Assembly (NCBI RefSeq): GCF_017357225.1
Contig: NZ_CP071609.1
Span: 124,001-188,000 of the forward strand
Origin: Rhizobium binae
Lineage (GTDB): Bacteria > Pseudomonadota > Alphaproteobacteria > Rhizobiales > Rhizobiaceae
Direction of reading: 5' to 3'
Length of the DNA: 64,000 nucleotides
The notes under the pieces were generated by a model. The model saw nothing but the letters and a program-made list of their open reading frames with translations. It ran no database searches and was not told where the DNA came from. Positions 8,659-19,505 of the stretch are shown here, in pieces (within the stretch, counting starts at the first letter, position 1; every line of letters starts with the position of its first letter). A program made the translations under genes and the position numbers.

Positions 8659-8950
8659 GTCCGTGTCCGGCTTGCGACGCAATCGCATCCATCGTGCCCT
8701 CTCGCGCCCAAACCTTCTAATGGGCGCGGACCGCGAATTGATGCTGATCACCGGCCTTGCGGCCGTCATTCTCATCTTCGTGGTTCTCACGGTCTATTCG
8801 GCGCTCTTCGGCGTCGCCGTCTGGATCGTCATCGTCGGGGCGCTCAGGATGATGGCGAAGGCCGATCCGCACATGCGGCAGGTCTATATCAGGCACATTT
8901 CCTACAAGCCCTATTACAAGGCGACCACTTCGCCGTGGCGACGGTATTGA
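8648..8950 (+). CDS. trbD: TrbD conjugal transfer protein (VirB3 type)
   Basis: This small inner-membrane protein (100 residues from 8648, or 99 from the ATG at 8651) has one or two adjacent hydrophobic helices ([20 protein letters not shown] and [19 protein letters not shown]) and the family's C-terminal [20 protein letters not shown] purine-rich GGGGAGGGGAGGG element precedes both ATGs. It overlaps trbC by about 11 bp and is followed by trbE, the usual VirB3-VirB4 pairing. Confidence 0.93.
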   Translation: MMAESVSGLRRNRIHRALSRPNLLMGADRELMLITGLAAVILIFVVLTVYSALFGVAVWIVIVGALRMMAKADPHMRQVYIRHISYKPYYKATTSPWRRY

Positions 8951-8960
8951 GGAGGCGGCC

Positions 8961-11411
8961 ATGGTAGCTCTCAAACGCTTCCGGGTGACCGGCCCATCCT
9001 TTGCCGATCTCGTTCCCTATGCCGGCCTTGTGGACAATGGTGTCCTCCTCTTAAAGGACGGAAGTCTGATGGCCGGCTGGTACTTCGCGGGACCGGACTC
9101 CGAAAGCGCGACGGACCTCGAGCGCAACGAGTTGTCGAGGCAGATCAATGCCGTTCTGTCGCGGCTCGGAAGCGGGTGGATGATCCAGGTCGAGGCCATC
9201 CGCATTCCGACGGTCGACTATCCCACAGAAGACCGTTGCCATTTCCCGGACCCGGTGACCCGCGCGATCGATGCCGAGCGTCGGGCGCATTTCGCGCGCG
9301 AGCAGGGGCATTTCGAGAGCAAGCATGCGCTGATCCTGACCTACCGGCCACTTGAGTCCAAGAAGACTGCACTCAGCAAATACATCTACTCGGATGAGGA
9401 AAGCCGGAAGAAGTCCTACGCGGACACGGTGCTCTTCGTGTTCAAGAACGCGGTGCGTGAGCTTGAGCAGTATTTTGCCAACACACTTTCGATCCGGCGA
9501 ATGGAAACCCGCGAAACACTTGAGAGGGGAGGGGAGCGAATTGCCCGGTATGACGAGTTGCTCCAGTTCGCCCGGTTCTGCACCACCGGCGAAAGCCATC
9601 CAATCCGGCTTCCCGACGTTCCCATGTATCTCGACTGGATCGCCACCGCGGAGCTTGAGCACGGACTGACGCCAAAGGTCGAAAGCCGTTTCCTCGGCGT
9701 CGTTGCGATCGACGGTCTGCCGGCCGAAAGCTGGCCGGGTATTCTGAACAGCCTTGATCTTATGCCGCTGACCTATCGGTGGTCGTCACGTTTCATCTTT
9801 CTCGATGCCGAGGAAGCTCGACAGAAGCTCGAACGCACGCGGAAGAAATGGCAGCAGAAGGTCCGACCGTTCTTCGACCAGATATTCCAGACACAAAGTC
9901 GATCCGTCGACCAGGACGCGATGACTATGGTGGCCGAGACCGAGGATGCCATCGCGCAGGCCTCGTCGCAGCTGGTTGCCTATGGCTATTACACACCGGT
10001 CGTCGTGTTGTTCGACAGCGATCGCGAGGCACTGCAGGAGAAGGCCGAAGCGATCCGGCGGGTGATCCAGGCGGAAGGATTTGGGGCGCGCATCGAAACG
10101 CTGAACGCCACCGACGCCTATCTCGGTAGCTTACCGGGCAACTGGTATTGCAACATCCGTGAGCCGCTGATCAACACCAGCAATCTTGCTGACTTGATTC
10201 CGCTGAACTCGGTCTGGTCCGGAAATCCTGTTGCGCCATGCCCTTTTTATCCGCAGAATTCGTCGCCCTTGATGCAGGTTGCGAGCGGATCGACAGCGTT
10301 CCGTCTGAACCTGCATGTCGATGATGTCGGCCACACGCTGATCTTCGGCCCAACCGGCTCAGGCAAGTCGACGCTTCTGGCCCTGATCGCTGCACAGTTT
10401 CGCCGGTACGAACATGCGCAGATCTTCGCCTTTGACAAAGGCAGTTCACTTCTTCCCCTGACGCTTGCCGCCGGCGGTGATCACTATGAGATCGGCGGCG
10501 ACAATGCGGAAGAGGGGAGGGCCTTGGCCTTCTGCCCACTCTCTGATCTCAAAAGTGATGCCGACCGGGCCTGGGCGACCGAGTGGATCGAGATGCTGGT
10601 CGGTCTGCAGGGCGTCACAATCACCCCCGATCATCGCAACGCCATCTCTCGGCAAATCGGACTGATGGCGAGCGCATCCGGTCGCTCACTCTCGGATTTC
10701 GTCAGCGGCGTGCAGCTGCGTGAGATCAAGGACGCGCTGCATCACTACACCGTCGATGGGCCAATGGGCCAACTCCTCGATGCGGAGGAGGACGGCCTGA
10801 CACTCGGGGCCTTCCAGACCTTCGAGATCGAGCAGCTGATGAACATGGGCGAGCGCAATCTCGTGCCAGTGCTAACCTACCTGTTCCGGCGGATTGAGAA
10901 GCGTTTGGATGGGTCGCCAAGCCTGATCGTCCTCGACGAGGCGTGGCTGATGCTTGGCCACCCAGTTTTCCGCAGCAAGATCAGGGAGTGGCTCAAGGTG
11001 TTGCGCAAGGCGAATTGCGCTGTCGTTCTCGCAACCCAGTCGATCTCGGACGCCGAGCGATCGGGGATTATCGACGTGCTGAAAGAGTCCTGCCCCACCA
11101 AGATTTGCCTTCCGAATGGTGCCGCTCGAGAGCCGGGGACGCGGGAATTTTATGAGCGTATCGGTTTCAACGAGCGCCAGATTGAGATCGTCTCGAACGC
11201 AGTCCCCAAACGCGAATACTACGTCGCCACGTCGGAAGGCCGGCGCCTCTTCGACATGTCGCTGGGGCCGGTTGCGCTGAGCTTTGTAGGCGCTTCCGGG
11301 AAGGAAGACCTGAAGCGCATTCGCGCATTGAAATCCGCACATGGCCACGACTGGCCGATCCATTGGCTTGAAACGAGAGGAGTTTACGATGCCGCATCGC
11401 TATTCAAATAA
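8961..11411 (+). CDS. trbE: TrbE conjugal transfer ATPase (VirB4 type)
   Basis: The 816-residue VirB4-family ATPase is the largest energising subunit of the type IV secretion channel. Walker A FGPTGSGKSTLL lies near residue 461 and the Walker B DEAW motif is in SLIVLDEAWLMLG. The N-terminal CagE/TrbE/VirB domain begins at FADLVPYAGLVDNGVLLLKD. An AGGAGG ribosome-binding site lies just before the ATG. The 3' end overlaps the upstream part of the trbJ frame; the true trbJ start is at 11389, 23 bp before the trbE end. Confidence 0.96.
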   Translation: MVALKRFRVTGPSFADLVPYAGLVDNGVLLLKDGSLMAGWYFAGPDSESATDLERNELSRQINAVLSRLGSGWMIQVEAIRIPTVDYPTEDRCHFPDPVTRAIDAERRAHFAREQGHFESKHALILTYRPLESKKTALSKYIYSDEESRKKSYADTVLFVFKNAVRELEQYFANTLSIRRMETRETLERGGERIARYDELLQFARFCTTGESHPIRLPDVPMYLDWIATAELEHGLTPKVESRFLGVVAIDGLPAESWPGILNSLDLMPLTYRWSSRFIFLDAEEARQKLERTRKKWQQKVRPFFDQIFQTQSRSVDQDAMTMVAETEDAIAQASSQLVAYGYYTPVVVLFDSDREALQEKAEAIRRVIQAEGFGARIETLNATDAYLGSLPGNWYCNIREPLINTSNLADLIPLNSVWSGNPVAPCPFYPQNSSPLMQVASGSTAFRLNLHVDDVGHTLIFGPTGSGKSTLLALIAAQFRRYEHAQIFAFDKGSSLLPLTLAAGGDHYEIGGDNAEEGRALAFCPLSDLKSDADRAWATEWIEMLVGLQGVTITPDHRNAISRQIGLMASASGRSLSDFVSGVQLREIKDALHHYTVDGPMGQLLDAEEDGLTLGAFQTFEIEQLMNMGERNLVPVLTYLFRRIEKRLDGSPSLIVLDEAWLMLGHPVFRSKIREWLKVLRKANCAVVLATQSISDAERSGIIDVLKESCPTKICLPNGAAREPGTREFYERIGFNERQIEIVSNAVPKREYYVATSEGRRLFDMSLGPVALSFVGASGKEDLKRIRALKSAHGHDWPIHWLETRGVYDAASLFK

Positions 11412-12186
11412 ATGGATCGCCTGCCTGGCGGCCACCGCCATCACGATCGTAAGCTCAGGTTCGGTGCAAGCCGGTACGGCCACCGGCGCTGCGACGGAAT
11501 GGACGCAGCTCGCCAACAATGCGCAACTTGTGGACCTCATGAAAAGCTCCGGCATCCAAGTCGACAATCAGCTGACGCAAATCAGCCAGCTTGCGGAGCA
11601 GATCCAGAACCAGCTTAAGATCTACGAGAACATGCTGCAAAACACCGCGCAACTTCCTGATCATATCTGGGGGCAGGTCGAAGGCGATCTCAACCAGCTG
11701 CGCAGTATCGTCGACCAGGGTCAGAGTATCTCATTTTCCATGGGCAACGCTGACGACGTTCTTCAGCAGCGCTTTCAGAGCTACGCCGATCTCAAAACCA
11801 ACCTGCCTGATAACGCGACGTTCTCCTCGACCTACCAATCCTGGTCGGACACCAACCGTGACACGATCGCCAGCTCGCTGAAGGCTGCGAGCCTCACGGC
11901 CGACCAGTTCGATAGCGAGGAAGATACGATGTCCTCGTTGCGGTCGATGTCCGAAACAGCTGACGGGCAGATGAAGGCTCTGCAGGTCGGCCACGAGATC
12001 GCCGCTCAGCAGGTTGCCCAAATGCAGAAGCTTCGCGGTCTCGTCTCGCAACAGATGACGATGATGGGAACCTGGCTTCAGACGGAGCAGACCGACAGGG
12101 ACCTGGCACAGGCCCGGCGGGAGAAATTCTTCAACGCCGAGGTCAAGAGCGTTCCGGAAGGTCAAAAAATGGAGCCGCGCTGGTGA
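11389..12186 (+). CDS. trbJ: TrbJ conjugal transfer protein (VirB5 type)
   Basis: This 265-residue periplasmic or pilus-tip protein has a signal peptide (WIACLAATAITIVSSGSVQA) and a long helical, Gln-rich body (QLTQISQLAEQIQNQLKIYE). The ATG at 11389 is chosen because GAGAGGAG precedes it and the signal peptide begins there; an upstream in-frame ATG at 11341 lies inside trbE. The C-terminus (REKFFN..PEGQKMEPRW) is strikingly similar to the C-terminus of the next gene product, TrbK. Its stop overlaps the trbK start. Confidence 0.93.
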   Translation: MPHRYSNKWIACLAATAITIVSSGSVQAGTATGAATEWTQLANNAQLVDLMKSSGIQVDNQLTQISQLAEQIQNQLKIYENMLQNTAQLPDHIWGQVEGDLNQLRSIVDQGQSISFSMGNADDVLQQRFQSYADLKTNLPDNATFSSTYQSWSDTNRDTIASSLKAASLTADQFDSEEDTMSSLRSMSETADGQMKALQVGHEIAAQQVAQMQKLRGLVSQQMTMMGTWLQTEQTDRDLAQARREKFFNAEVKSVPEGQKMEPRW

Positions 12187-12383
12187 GCCGCTCCGTCCTA
12201 ACTGTCTTGGTGCTTGCTGTCGCCGCGGCATCCGCTGCGGCCACAGTGCTGATCGTCAATTCCAGCGACGGCGGAAAACCTGCGCTTACCGAGGAGCAGC
12301 GCTCAGCCCGGGAGAAGTTCTTCGGCTCGAATAAGGAGCTGCCGCCGATCAAGGATGGTCAGGAGATGCGCCCGAGATGGTGA
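12183..12383 (+). CDS. trbK: TrbK entry-exclusion-type protein
   Basis: This 66-residue protein starts at a GTG (12183) that overlaps the trbJ stop. It has an N-terminal hydrophobic segment (VLTVLVLAVAAASAAATVLI) followed by a charged tail ending REKFFG..KDGQEMRPRW. In Ti/RP4-type systems TrbK blocks redundant entry of the same plasmid. RP4 TrbK is a lipoprotein; here no cysteine is present, so a signal anchor rather than a lipid anchor is likely. Assignment rests on position between trbJ and trbL, size and tail. Confidence 0.85.
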   Translation: MSRSVLTVLVLAVAAASAAATVLIVNSSDGGKPALTEEQRSAREKFFGSNKELPPIKDGQEMRPRW

Positions 12384-13558
12384 AGCCCGCTGTCACACGT
12401 TCACTCCTGATAACTGGTCTGTTCTTCCTCGCCTATGCCGTACCCGCATTCGCGCAGGAGGGACAGGTCCTCACGGAACTGGAAAACCAGGTCTCTGCCG
12501 CCGCGAAAGGATGGGAGACCACCATCACGGATGCGGCGAAGTCCCTATTCTGGATTCTCGCAACGATCGAGATCGGCATTGCAGCCGTCTGGCTGGCGAT
12601 CCAGTCAGCCTCCCTGGACAGCTGGTTCGCTGAACTGGTGCGGCGGATCATGTTCGTCGGGTTCTTCGCATTCGTTCTGACCCAAGGTCCGACCTTTGCG
12701 CGAGCAGTGGTCGACAGCCTTTTCCGGATTGGCGCCGGCGGTGGTTCAGCTTCGCCTGCTGAGGTGTTCGATGCTGGCATCCGCGTCGCCTCCCAAATGT
12801 CACAACAAGCACAGTTCGGGGTGTTCGAAGACAATGCACTCGCGATTGCCGCCGTTCTCGCCATGGGCATCGTTGTCATCTCCTTCTCGCTGGTTGCAGC
12901 TATTTTCGTGTCGGTCATGGTCGAAATGTATGTCGGCCTGCTCGCCGGCATGATCATGCTCGGGCTGGGTGGTTCCTCCTTCACGAAGGACTTTGCCATT
13001 CGATACCTGGTGTATGCCTTTGGCGTCGGCATGAAGCTCATGGCATTGGTGATGATCGCCAAGATCGGATCGAACGTCCTGCTTGGTCTTGCCCAGGCGC
13101 CTACTGCCTCGTCGGATCAGTTCGTCACGACCCTGGCGATCGCCGGTATTTCCGTCGTGGTCTTCATCATCGCCATGTACGTCCCGAACATCATCCAGGG
13201 CGTCGTCCAGGGCGCATCGGTTTCCGGAGGAATGGAAGCGATCCGCCACGGCGGGCAAGCGGCGTCTTTTGCCGCCGGTGCTGGCTTCCTCGCCGCCGGC
13301 GCTGCCGGCGCGGGGTTTGCGGCGGCTCAAGCCGCACGAGCTGGCGGTTCATCCGTTGCAGGTGCTGCTCTTCGCGGAGTGGGCGCGAGCTTCTCTTCCG
13401 GCGCGCAAGCAGCCGGTTCAGCCGCGAAGGAAAAGGCAATCGGCTCTCCGGGCGCTTATGCCGGGTCCATTCTCGGACTTGCCAATGCCAAGCTCGATGA
13501 GCATCGCGGCGGTCATAGCACACCGAAGCCTCCTCCCGAACGCAACGACAAACCGTAA
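12377..13558 (+). CDS. trbL: TrbL conjugal transfer membrane protein (VirB6 type)
   Basis: The 393-residue polytopic inner-membrane channel component has a signal-like start (LLITGLFFLAYAVPAFA) and at least five hydrophobic segments in residues 50-300, for example ALAIAAVLAMGIVVISFSLV and LAIAGISVVVFIIAMYV. These are followed by an Ala/Gly-rich region and a polar tail ending in KPPPERNDKP. The ATG at 12377 overlaps the trbK stop. Order and topology match TrbL of Ti-type operons. Confidence 0.93.
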   Translation: MVKPAVTRSLLITGLFFLAYAVPAFAQEGQVLTELENQVSAAAKGWETTITDAAKSLFWILATIEIGIAAVWLAIQSASLDSWFAELVRRIMFVGFFAFVLTQGPTFARAVVDSLFRIGAGGGSASPAEVFDAGIRVASQMSQQAQFGVFEDNALAIAAVLAMGIVVISFSLVAAIFVSVMVEMYVGLLAGMIMLGLGGSSFTKDFAIRYLVYAFGVGMKLMALVMIAKIGSNVLLGLAQAPTASSDQFVTTLAIAGISVVVFIIAMYVPNIIQGVVQGASVSGGMEAIRHGGQAASFAAGAGFLAAGAAGAGFAAAQAARAGGSSVAGAALRGVGASFSSGAQAAGSAAKEKAIGSPGAYAGSILGLANAKLDEHRGGHSTPKPPPERNDKP

Positions 13559-13578
13559 TCGAGACAAGGGAAGAATAA

Positions 13579-14241
13579 ATGGCAGCGAACCGCGCCCCGG
13601 AAAACCCGTATCTTGCCGCCCGCCAGGAATGGAGCGAACGCTATGGCTCTTATGTGAAGGCCGCAGCCGCATGGCGCATTGTTGGTGTCCTCGGTCTGGT
13701 CATGGCCGTTATCGGCTTCAGCTACGCGATGTATCTGAGCACACAAGTGAGGCTCGTACCTTACATCGTTGAGGTCGACAAGCTCGGAACCGCAGTCACG
13801 GCAGGTTTCCCCGAGCAGATCGAGTATGCCGATGTCCGCGTGGTGCGCGCCACACTCGGCAACTTCGTCACAAGCTTTCGCTCGATCACGCCGGATGCGG
13901 TGGTGCAGAAGCAATATATCGACCGCACCTACGCCCTTCTTCGCACGTCCGATCCATCGACGGAGAAGGTCAACGCCTGGTTCCGAGGCAATTCTCCGTT
14001 CGAGAAGGCGAAGGCTTCGACAGTTGCCATCGAGGTCAACAACATCGTCGCGCTTTCGAACCAGACCTATCAAATCGACTGGACGGAATATGACCGGGAC
14101 CGCAAGGGCAAGGAAACCGGCACGAGGCGGTTTCGCGGAATCGCGACTGTGACGCTCACCACGCCACAGGATGAGGCGACGATCCGCCTCAATCCGATCG
14201 GCCTTTATGTTCGGGATTTCGATTGGACGGCACAGCTTTAA
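13579..14241 (+). CDS. trbF: TrbF conjugal transfer protein (VirB8 type)
   Basis: This 220-residue bitopic inner-membrane protein begins [20 protein letters not shown], a typical TrbF start. One transmembrane helix ([20 protein letters not shown]) is followed by a periplasmic VirB8-like domain. It would act as the nucleating scaffold linking inner- and outer-membrane parts of the channel. It sits 20 bp after trbL and 16 bp before trbG. Confidence 0.94.
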   Translation: MAANRAPENPYLAARQEWSERYGSYVKAAAAWRIVGVLGLVMAVIGFSYAMYLSTQVRLVPYIVEVDKLGTAVTAGFPEQIEYADVRVVRATLGNFVTSFRSITPDAVVQKQYIDRTYALLRTSDPSTEKVNAWFRGNSPFEKAKASTVAIEVNNIVALSNQTYQIDWTEYDRDRKGKETGTRRFRGIATVTLTTPQDEATIRLNPIGLYVRDFDWTAQL

Positions 14242-14257
14242 GGGCAGGGGATTCTCA

Positions 14258-15073
14258 ATGCACAGAACACGACTACTGTTAGCAGCCGCCGGCTGCATGG
14301 CCGGGCTCGTCCTTGCGGCGGGCGCACATGCGCAGAGCATGACGAGCAACGAAGTAAAAGGAACGAATCTTTCCAGGAAATGGCGCGGCACACCGGGGCT
14401 GGTCACGACAGGTCCGGACGGAAAGGTCATCTTTCTGTTCGGCGAGACCCAGCCGTCCATCATCTGCTCTCCACTACAGGTCTGCGACATCGAACTTCAG
14501 GGTGGCGAGATCGTGCGAGACGTGCTTGTCGGCGATACGGTGCGGTGGAAGGTAGAGCCGGCAACGTCGGGTGCGACAGGCGGACAGGCGATCCACCTCA
14601 TCGTCAAGCCATCGGAGCCAGGCCTTCTCACCTCGATGGTCGTGACCACGTCACGGCGCACCTATCATATCCAACTCAAGTCTCATCCAAGCCAGTACAT
14701 GGCGCGCGTCGGGTTCGAGTATCCGGAAGATGTTTCCACCAAACTCGCCGACATCAATTCCCGTCTCGAAACGGGCGGCATTCCAGGCACTGCGCCGGAC
14801 AAGCTGAACTTCTCCTACACGGTGAGCGGGAGCGCGCCCTGGAGGCCGAAGCGGGTCTATTCTGACGGGGTGAAGACCTACATCCAGTTTCCGAAGTCGA
14901 TCTCCGGTCAGGATGCACCAGTGCTCTTCGTCGTCTCTGGCGGTCAAAATCGCATCGTCAATTACCGGATGAAGAACGACATGATGACCGTCGACTATGC
15001 GATCGACAAGGCGATCCTCGTTTCGGGTGTCGGTTGGCGGCAGCAGAAGATCACCATCCGGCGGGGAGGCTGA
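14258..15073 (+). CDS. trbG: TrbG conjugal transfer protein (VirB9 type)
   Basis: The 271-residue VirB9-like periplasmic/outer-membrane core protein has a signal peptide ([20 protein letters not shown]) and conserved segments [20 protein letters not shown] and [15 protein letters not shown]. The ATG at 14258 is preceded by AGGGCAGGGG; in-frame upstream codons lie inside trbF and lack a signal peptide. It is followed after 3 bp by trbH. Confidence 0.94.
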   Translation: MHRTRLLLAAAGCMAGLVLAAGAHAQSMTSNEVKGTNLSRKWRGTPGLVTTGPDGKVIFLFGETQPSIICSPLQVCDIELQGGEIVRDVLVGDTVRWKVEPATSGATGGQAIHLIVKPSEPGLLTSMVVTTSRRTYHIQLKSHPSQYMARVGFEYPEDVSTKLADINSRLETGGIPGTAPDKLNFSYTVSGSAPWRPKRVYSDGVKTYIQFPKSISGQDAPVLFVVSGGQNRIVNYRMKNDMMTVDYAIDKAILVSGVGWRQQKITIRRGG

Positions 15074-15076
15074 ACC

Positions 15077-15517
15077 ATGCACCAGCTAGTCGCATTTCTC
15101 GCCGCGGCCGCCTTGCTTTCCGGTTGCCAGACGCCAGACGACGCGCTGACCACCAGCTCCACGCCGGTGGCCGTCACCGGACCCGCCGCGAGCGCAATCG
15201 CCGGCGACATGGCAAGCCGCTTGGCTGAACAGATCGGCCCGGCTGGCGGTGCCGCCACGATTAAAATGGAGACGGACACATCGGAGTTCGCATCCGCCCT
15301 CAAGGCGGCGCTGAAGGGGTGGGGCTACAAGGTCGTTACGGACGGCAAAGTCGCCAAAGACATCAGGCCGGTAGAGCTTGCTTATGCAATCGACGGTTTC
15401 GACGAACAGGTGCTAGCACAGGTATCGACGCCTTCCATCGCTCTTGGCCGCGCTTACACGCCGACAGCAGCCGGCGCGACGCCGGCCAGCCCCCTTTCGA
15501 TCATGCAGCGCAACTGA
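15077..15517 (+). CDS. trbH: TrbH conjugal transfer lipoprotein (VirB7-like)
   Basis: This 146-residue lipoprotein has a signal sequence ending in the lipobox LLSGC, so Cys17 is probably acylated. The position between trbG and trbI identifies TrbH, which in related systems supports the outer-membrane core. The mature part has no other recognisable domain. Confidence 0.92.
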   Translation: MHQLVAFLAAAALLSGCQTPDDALTTSSTPVAVTGPAASAIAGDMASRLAEQIGPAGGAATIKMETDTSEFASALKAALKGWGYKVVTDGKVAKDIRPVELAYAIDGFDEQVLAQVSTPSIALGRAYTPTAAGATPASPLSIMQRN

Positions 15518-15528
15518 CGGAGATTAAC

Positions 15529-16827
15529 ATGGTCCAATCGCTCCAGCTTGGCACGTCGAGCCAAGCCGACGATCAGCAGGGCATGCGGCGGCTCAACCGC
15601 CTGCCGATCATCGTCGCCATCATCGTCATCGTGCTGTTCGTCGGCGTGGTCGTGATTGGTCTGTCGCTGCGCGGGCTTTCTTTCAATCGTGGCGATATCG
15701 AGGGTGCTTCCAACAGCCCTGCGGCCAGTTTCGGTGACCAGCTAAAAAGGGGTGTCACGGATGGCATTATCGGTGAGCCAGAAAAACAGGAGGTGTTTCA
15801 ACCGACACCTGTCGTGGTGGAGAATAAGGAAAAGCAGGAACCGGTCGTCGAACGCCAATCAATGGAACGACAAGACCGCCGACAACGGCTCGAATCTGAA
15901 GAAGAGTGGAAGGCTCGCCTGAAGCGAGAGCAGGATGAACAATATATCCGCGAGGCCCAGCGCCAACGCATGGCGCGTCTACAGGCTCGTGCCATGGCGC
16001 TCGATTCGCCGCTGAAGGTAGACGTCTCCGACGTTGAGAAGGCTGCAAGCTCCACCAACGACACCGGCCGCCAGCCGACAAATATCGCAGCAAACAGTGC
16101 CTCAGACCTTTATGCTGCCGCCATGAAATCCGGCCTGATAGGACAGGACGTCGATCAGAACGGGCAGACATCGAAAGAGGACTTTTTCAATCAGGACATC
16201 AAAGATCTCGGCTACCTGCCGAACCAGGTGGTGCCACAGATGTCACCCAATGAATTGAAGCGCGGTTCGGTCATCCCGGCGACATTGATCACCGGCCTCA
16301 ATTCCGACCTGCCGGGGCGCATTGCCGCTCAGGTCAGCCAGAATGTCTACGATAGCGCAACCGGCTATCGCCTTCTCGTCCCGCAGGGCGCAAAGCTGTT
16401 CGGTCGCTACGATTCCAAGGTCTCATTCGGCCAGGAACGTGTTCTCGTCGTCTGGACTGACCTCATTTTCCCGAACGGGTCTACCCTGCAGATCGGTGGC
16501 ATGGCGGGCACCGACGCCGAAGGATATGGCGGCTTCCAAGATAAGGTCGACCGCCATCTTTGGAGGACCTTCGGTTCCGCAGCCTTGGTCGCAGTCATCG
16601 GGACGGGGATCGATATGTCGATGCCCGAGAGTTCGACGCTCGCGACGCAGGTTACCGCCTCGGATGCAGCACGACGGAATTTTGCCGAGTCATTCGGCCG
16701 GGTAGCGGAAGAGACGATCTCGAAGAATCTAAACGTTCAGCCGACAATTCGCATCCGGCCGGGCTACAAGTTCAACGTCCTGGTCGATCAGGATATTGTT
16801 TTTCCGTCTGTCTATAGCGGCCGCTAA
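15529..16827 (+). CDS. trbI: TrbI conjugal transfer protein (VirB10 type)
   Basis: This 432-residue VirB10-family protein spans the envelope. It has a short cytoplasmic N-terminus, a transmembrane helix (LPIIVAIIVIVLFVGVVVIG), a long charged Gln/Arg/Glu-rich coil (about residues 110-155), and the C-terminal VirB10 domain (IPATLITGLNSDLPGRIAAQ, VPQGAKLFGRYDSKVSFGQE, NVLVDQDIVFP). The ATG at 15529 follows a GGAG element 12 bp after trbH. It is the last gene of the traI-trb operon. Confidence 0.95.
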   Translation: MVQSLQLGTSSQADDQQGMRRLNRLPIIVAIIVIVLFVGVVVIGLSLRGLSFNRGDIEGASNSPAASFGDQLKRGVTDGIIGEPEKQEVFQPTPVVVENKEKQEPVVERQSMERQDRRQRLESEEEWKARLKREQDEQYIREAQRQRMARLQARAMALDSPLKVDVSDVEKAASSTNDTGRQPTNIAANSASDLYAAAMKSGLIGQDVDQNGQTSKEDFFNQDIKDLGYLPNQVVPQMSPNELKRGSVIPATLITGLNSDLPGRIAAQVSQNVYDSATGYRLLVPQGAKLFGRYDSKVSFGQERVLVVWTDLIFPNGSTLQIGGMAGTDAEGYGGFQDKVDRHLWRTFGSAALVAVIGTGIDMSMPESSTLATQVTASDAARRNFAESFGRVAEETISKNLNVQPTIRIRPGYKFNVLVDQDIVFPSVYSGR

Positions 16828-17843
<1,016 letters not shown>

Positions 17844-17846
17844 GCG

Positions 17847-18137
17847 TCAGGCTTCGCCATCTGGGGCAACTTTAGGGACGTAGCCAAGCGCATCAATGAT
17901 TTCCGACAACAACTCCTGCTGGGCTTCGGATTTTTTCTGACGTGCGACATACTCATCCTGCAGGCTTTTGAGTACGGCGGCGGAGACCGACGGATCGGCG
18001 CTCGCGCGAGTCCATTCCTCATAGACAGCCTCATCGGCGGCAATAAGATGGCGGTGCTCACGGATCGCAGCAACTGCCAGCACCTCTAGTTCTGACTCTT
18101 GCATCAAACTGTGGCGAGATGAGCCCACATCGTTCAT
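17847..18137 (-). CDS. traM: TraM antiactivator of TraR
   Basis: This 96-residue, largely helical protein carries ELEVLAVAAIREHRHLIAAD near the N-terminus and ELLSEIIDALGYVPKV near the C-terminus, the two regions shared by TraM antiactivators. TraM binds TraR and prevents DNA binding until the signal accumulates. Orientation (convergent to traR) and size (family about 100) fit. A second ATG at residue 12 (MQESELEVL) could also be used. Confidence 0.9.
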   Translation of the reverse strand: MNDVGSSRHSLMQESELEVLAVAAIREHRHLIAADEAVYEEWTRASADPSVSAAVLKSLQDEYVARQKKSEAQQELLSEIIDALGYVPKVAPDGEA

Positions 18138-18395
18138 CCGCTTCTCCCTAACTTCATTCTGCTGCCCGAACCTAAGGCTGCGGCCTTATTATATCGGTTG
18201 AGCGCCATCACAATATCCGCTGAGCATCATCTGGGTCCTGTGCAATTCATCTCGCGCCTCTCCATACCGACGTCGAAGAGTGCAGGGACTTGAACGACAC
18301 TGTCTTGCTTATTTGCTCAAAAGGATTCGACCCCCGCTTGTGCTGTAGAGAATACTCCGTGGTAGGAAACTCATCAAGCCGCTGTTCTCCGGATC

Positions 18396-18644
18396 ATGGA
18401 GATTCGAGAGGTATTTGCGCGTAATTTGCGAGCTGCACGGCAGGCTAAAGGCTTGTCCCAGGAGGAACTCGCCCATCGCGCGGACATCGATCGCACCTAC
18501 GTCAGTTCGCTTGAGCGTAGCGTCTACAATGCAAGCATCGATGTCGTTGACCGTTTGGCGACAGTCTTGGGCATCGAAGCCTGTGAGTTACTGAAACGGC
18601 CCCCGGAGGAGTCACAGATGCCAACCGCCGAGCTTGACGACTAA
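18396..18644 (+). CDS. XRE-family helix-turn-helix regulator
   Basis: This 82-residue small transcriptional regulator consists of one Cro/C1-type HTH: NLRAARQAKGLSQEELAHRA, then DRTYVSSLERSVYNASIDVV. There is no other domain and the C-terminal tail is acidic. It lies upstream of the abiE pair by about 240 bp and could regulate it or a lost neighbour; no target is evident. Related short XRE proteins are common beside mobile-element modules. Confidence 0.85.
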   Translation: MEIREVFARNLRAARQAKGLSQEELAHRADIDRTYVSSLERSVYNASIDVVDRLATVLGIEACELLKRPPEESQMPTAELDD

Positions 18645-18887
18645 GAGAAGTTGTCCTGCCGACTGACGGGTTCATGCCCGGCCGGCAATGCTTCCACGTC
18701 AATTGGCTAGGTCCGTCGGCAAGGCTACATCTTTACTCTTGACGACCACTGGATTTGTCAGCTCTCGAGCCAATCGAGGCAACTATTCGTGGTGAAGAAT
18801 TCACAAGGCGATGATGGCTTTCTCGGCTTTAGGGATTGTGATACAAATCCTAGGATAATAGATCCAATTCTCCGAGCTTTTATATCA

Positions 18888-19505
18888 ATGCCCAGTCCCG
18901 TCACGCAACGCCAAATTGCCCGCACCGTGCTAACTGAGCGCGGAATAGCACGTTTGGTGGAACTGCGGAACGCAGGTGTGACGGCTGCCACCATGAGCCG
19001 AATGGAACGAGATGGTGAAGTGCTCCGGCTTGCCCGCGGTCTTTATCAACTTCCTGATGCGCAGCTCGACGTCAACCACAGCCTGGCGGAGGTTGCCAAA
19101 CGCGCACCCAAAGGCGTTATCTGCCTCGTTTCGGCACTGGCGTTCCACGGCCTGACAGATCAGCTCCCAGGACAAATCTGGCTTGCCATAGGCCGTAAGG
19201 ACTGGGCTCCGAAACTGGACGGCCCCGCTATGCGCATCGTGCGTTTCACAGACGGCCTTCTCAACGAAAGCGTCGAACCCCATGTCATTGAAGGCGTTCC
19301 CGTGAGGGTCTTTGGAATTGCCAAGACAATTGCCGATTGCTTTCGCTATCGCAACAAGATCGGCCTTTCGGTAGCGATAGAAGGGCTGCAGGAGGCGCTG
19401 CGGCAACGAAGGGCTACTCCTGGCGAAATCGCCAACCAGGCCGAACGCGGTGGCGTCGGATCGGTGATCCGGCCGTATCTCGAGGCGCTGACCGCCAATG
19501 GCTAA
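18888..19505 (+). CDS. AbiEi-type antitoxin (type IV toxin-antitoxin)
   Basis: This 205-residue antitoxin-like protein has an N-terminal winged helix (GIARLVELRNAGVTAATMSR) and a C-terminal AbiEi domain (GVICLVSALAFHGLTDQLPG, VFGIAKTIADCFRYRNKIGL). AbiEi represses its own promoter, and in the type IV arrangement it antagonises the AbiEii nucleotidyltransferase without direct binding. The ATG at 18888 is chosen because the preceding 100 bp contain a TCCTAGGA palindrome and an AATC/GATT inverted repeat that look like an operator; an in-frame start at 18789 would put these in coding sequence. It overlaps the toxin gene by 8 bp. Confidence 0.85.
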   Translation: MPSPVTQRQIARTVLTERGIARLVELRNAGVTAATMSRMERDGEVLRLARGLYQLPDAQLDVNHSLAEVAKRAPKGVICLVSALAFHGLTDQLPGQIWLAIGRKDWAPKLDGPAMRIVRFTDGLLNESVEPHVIEGVPVRVFGIAKTIADCFRYRNKIGLSVAIEGLQEALRQRRATPGEIANQAERGGVGSVIRPYLEALTANG

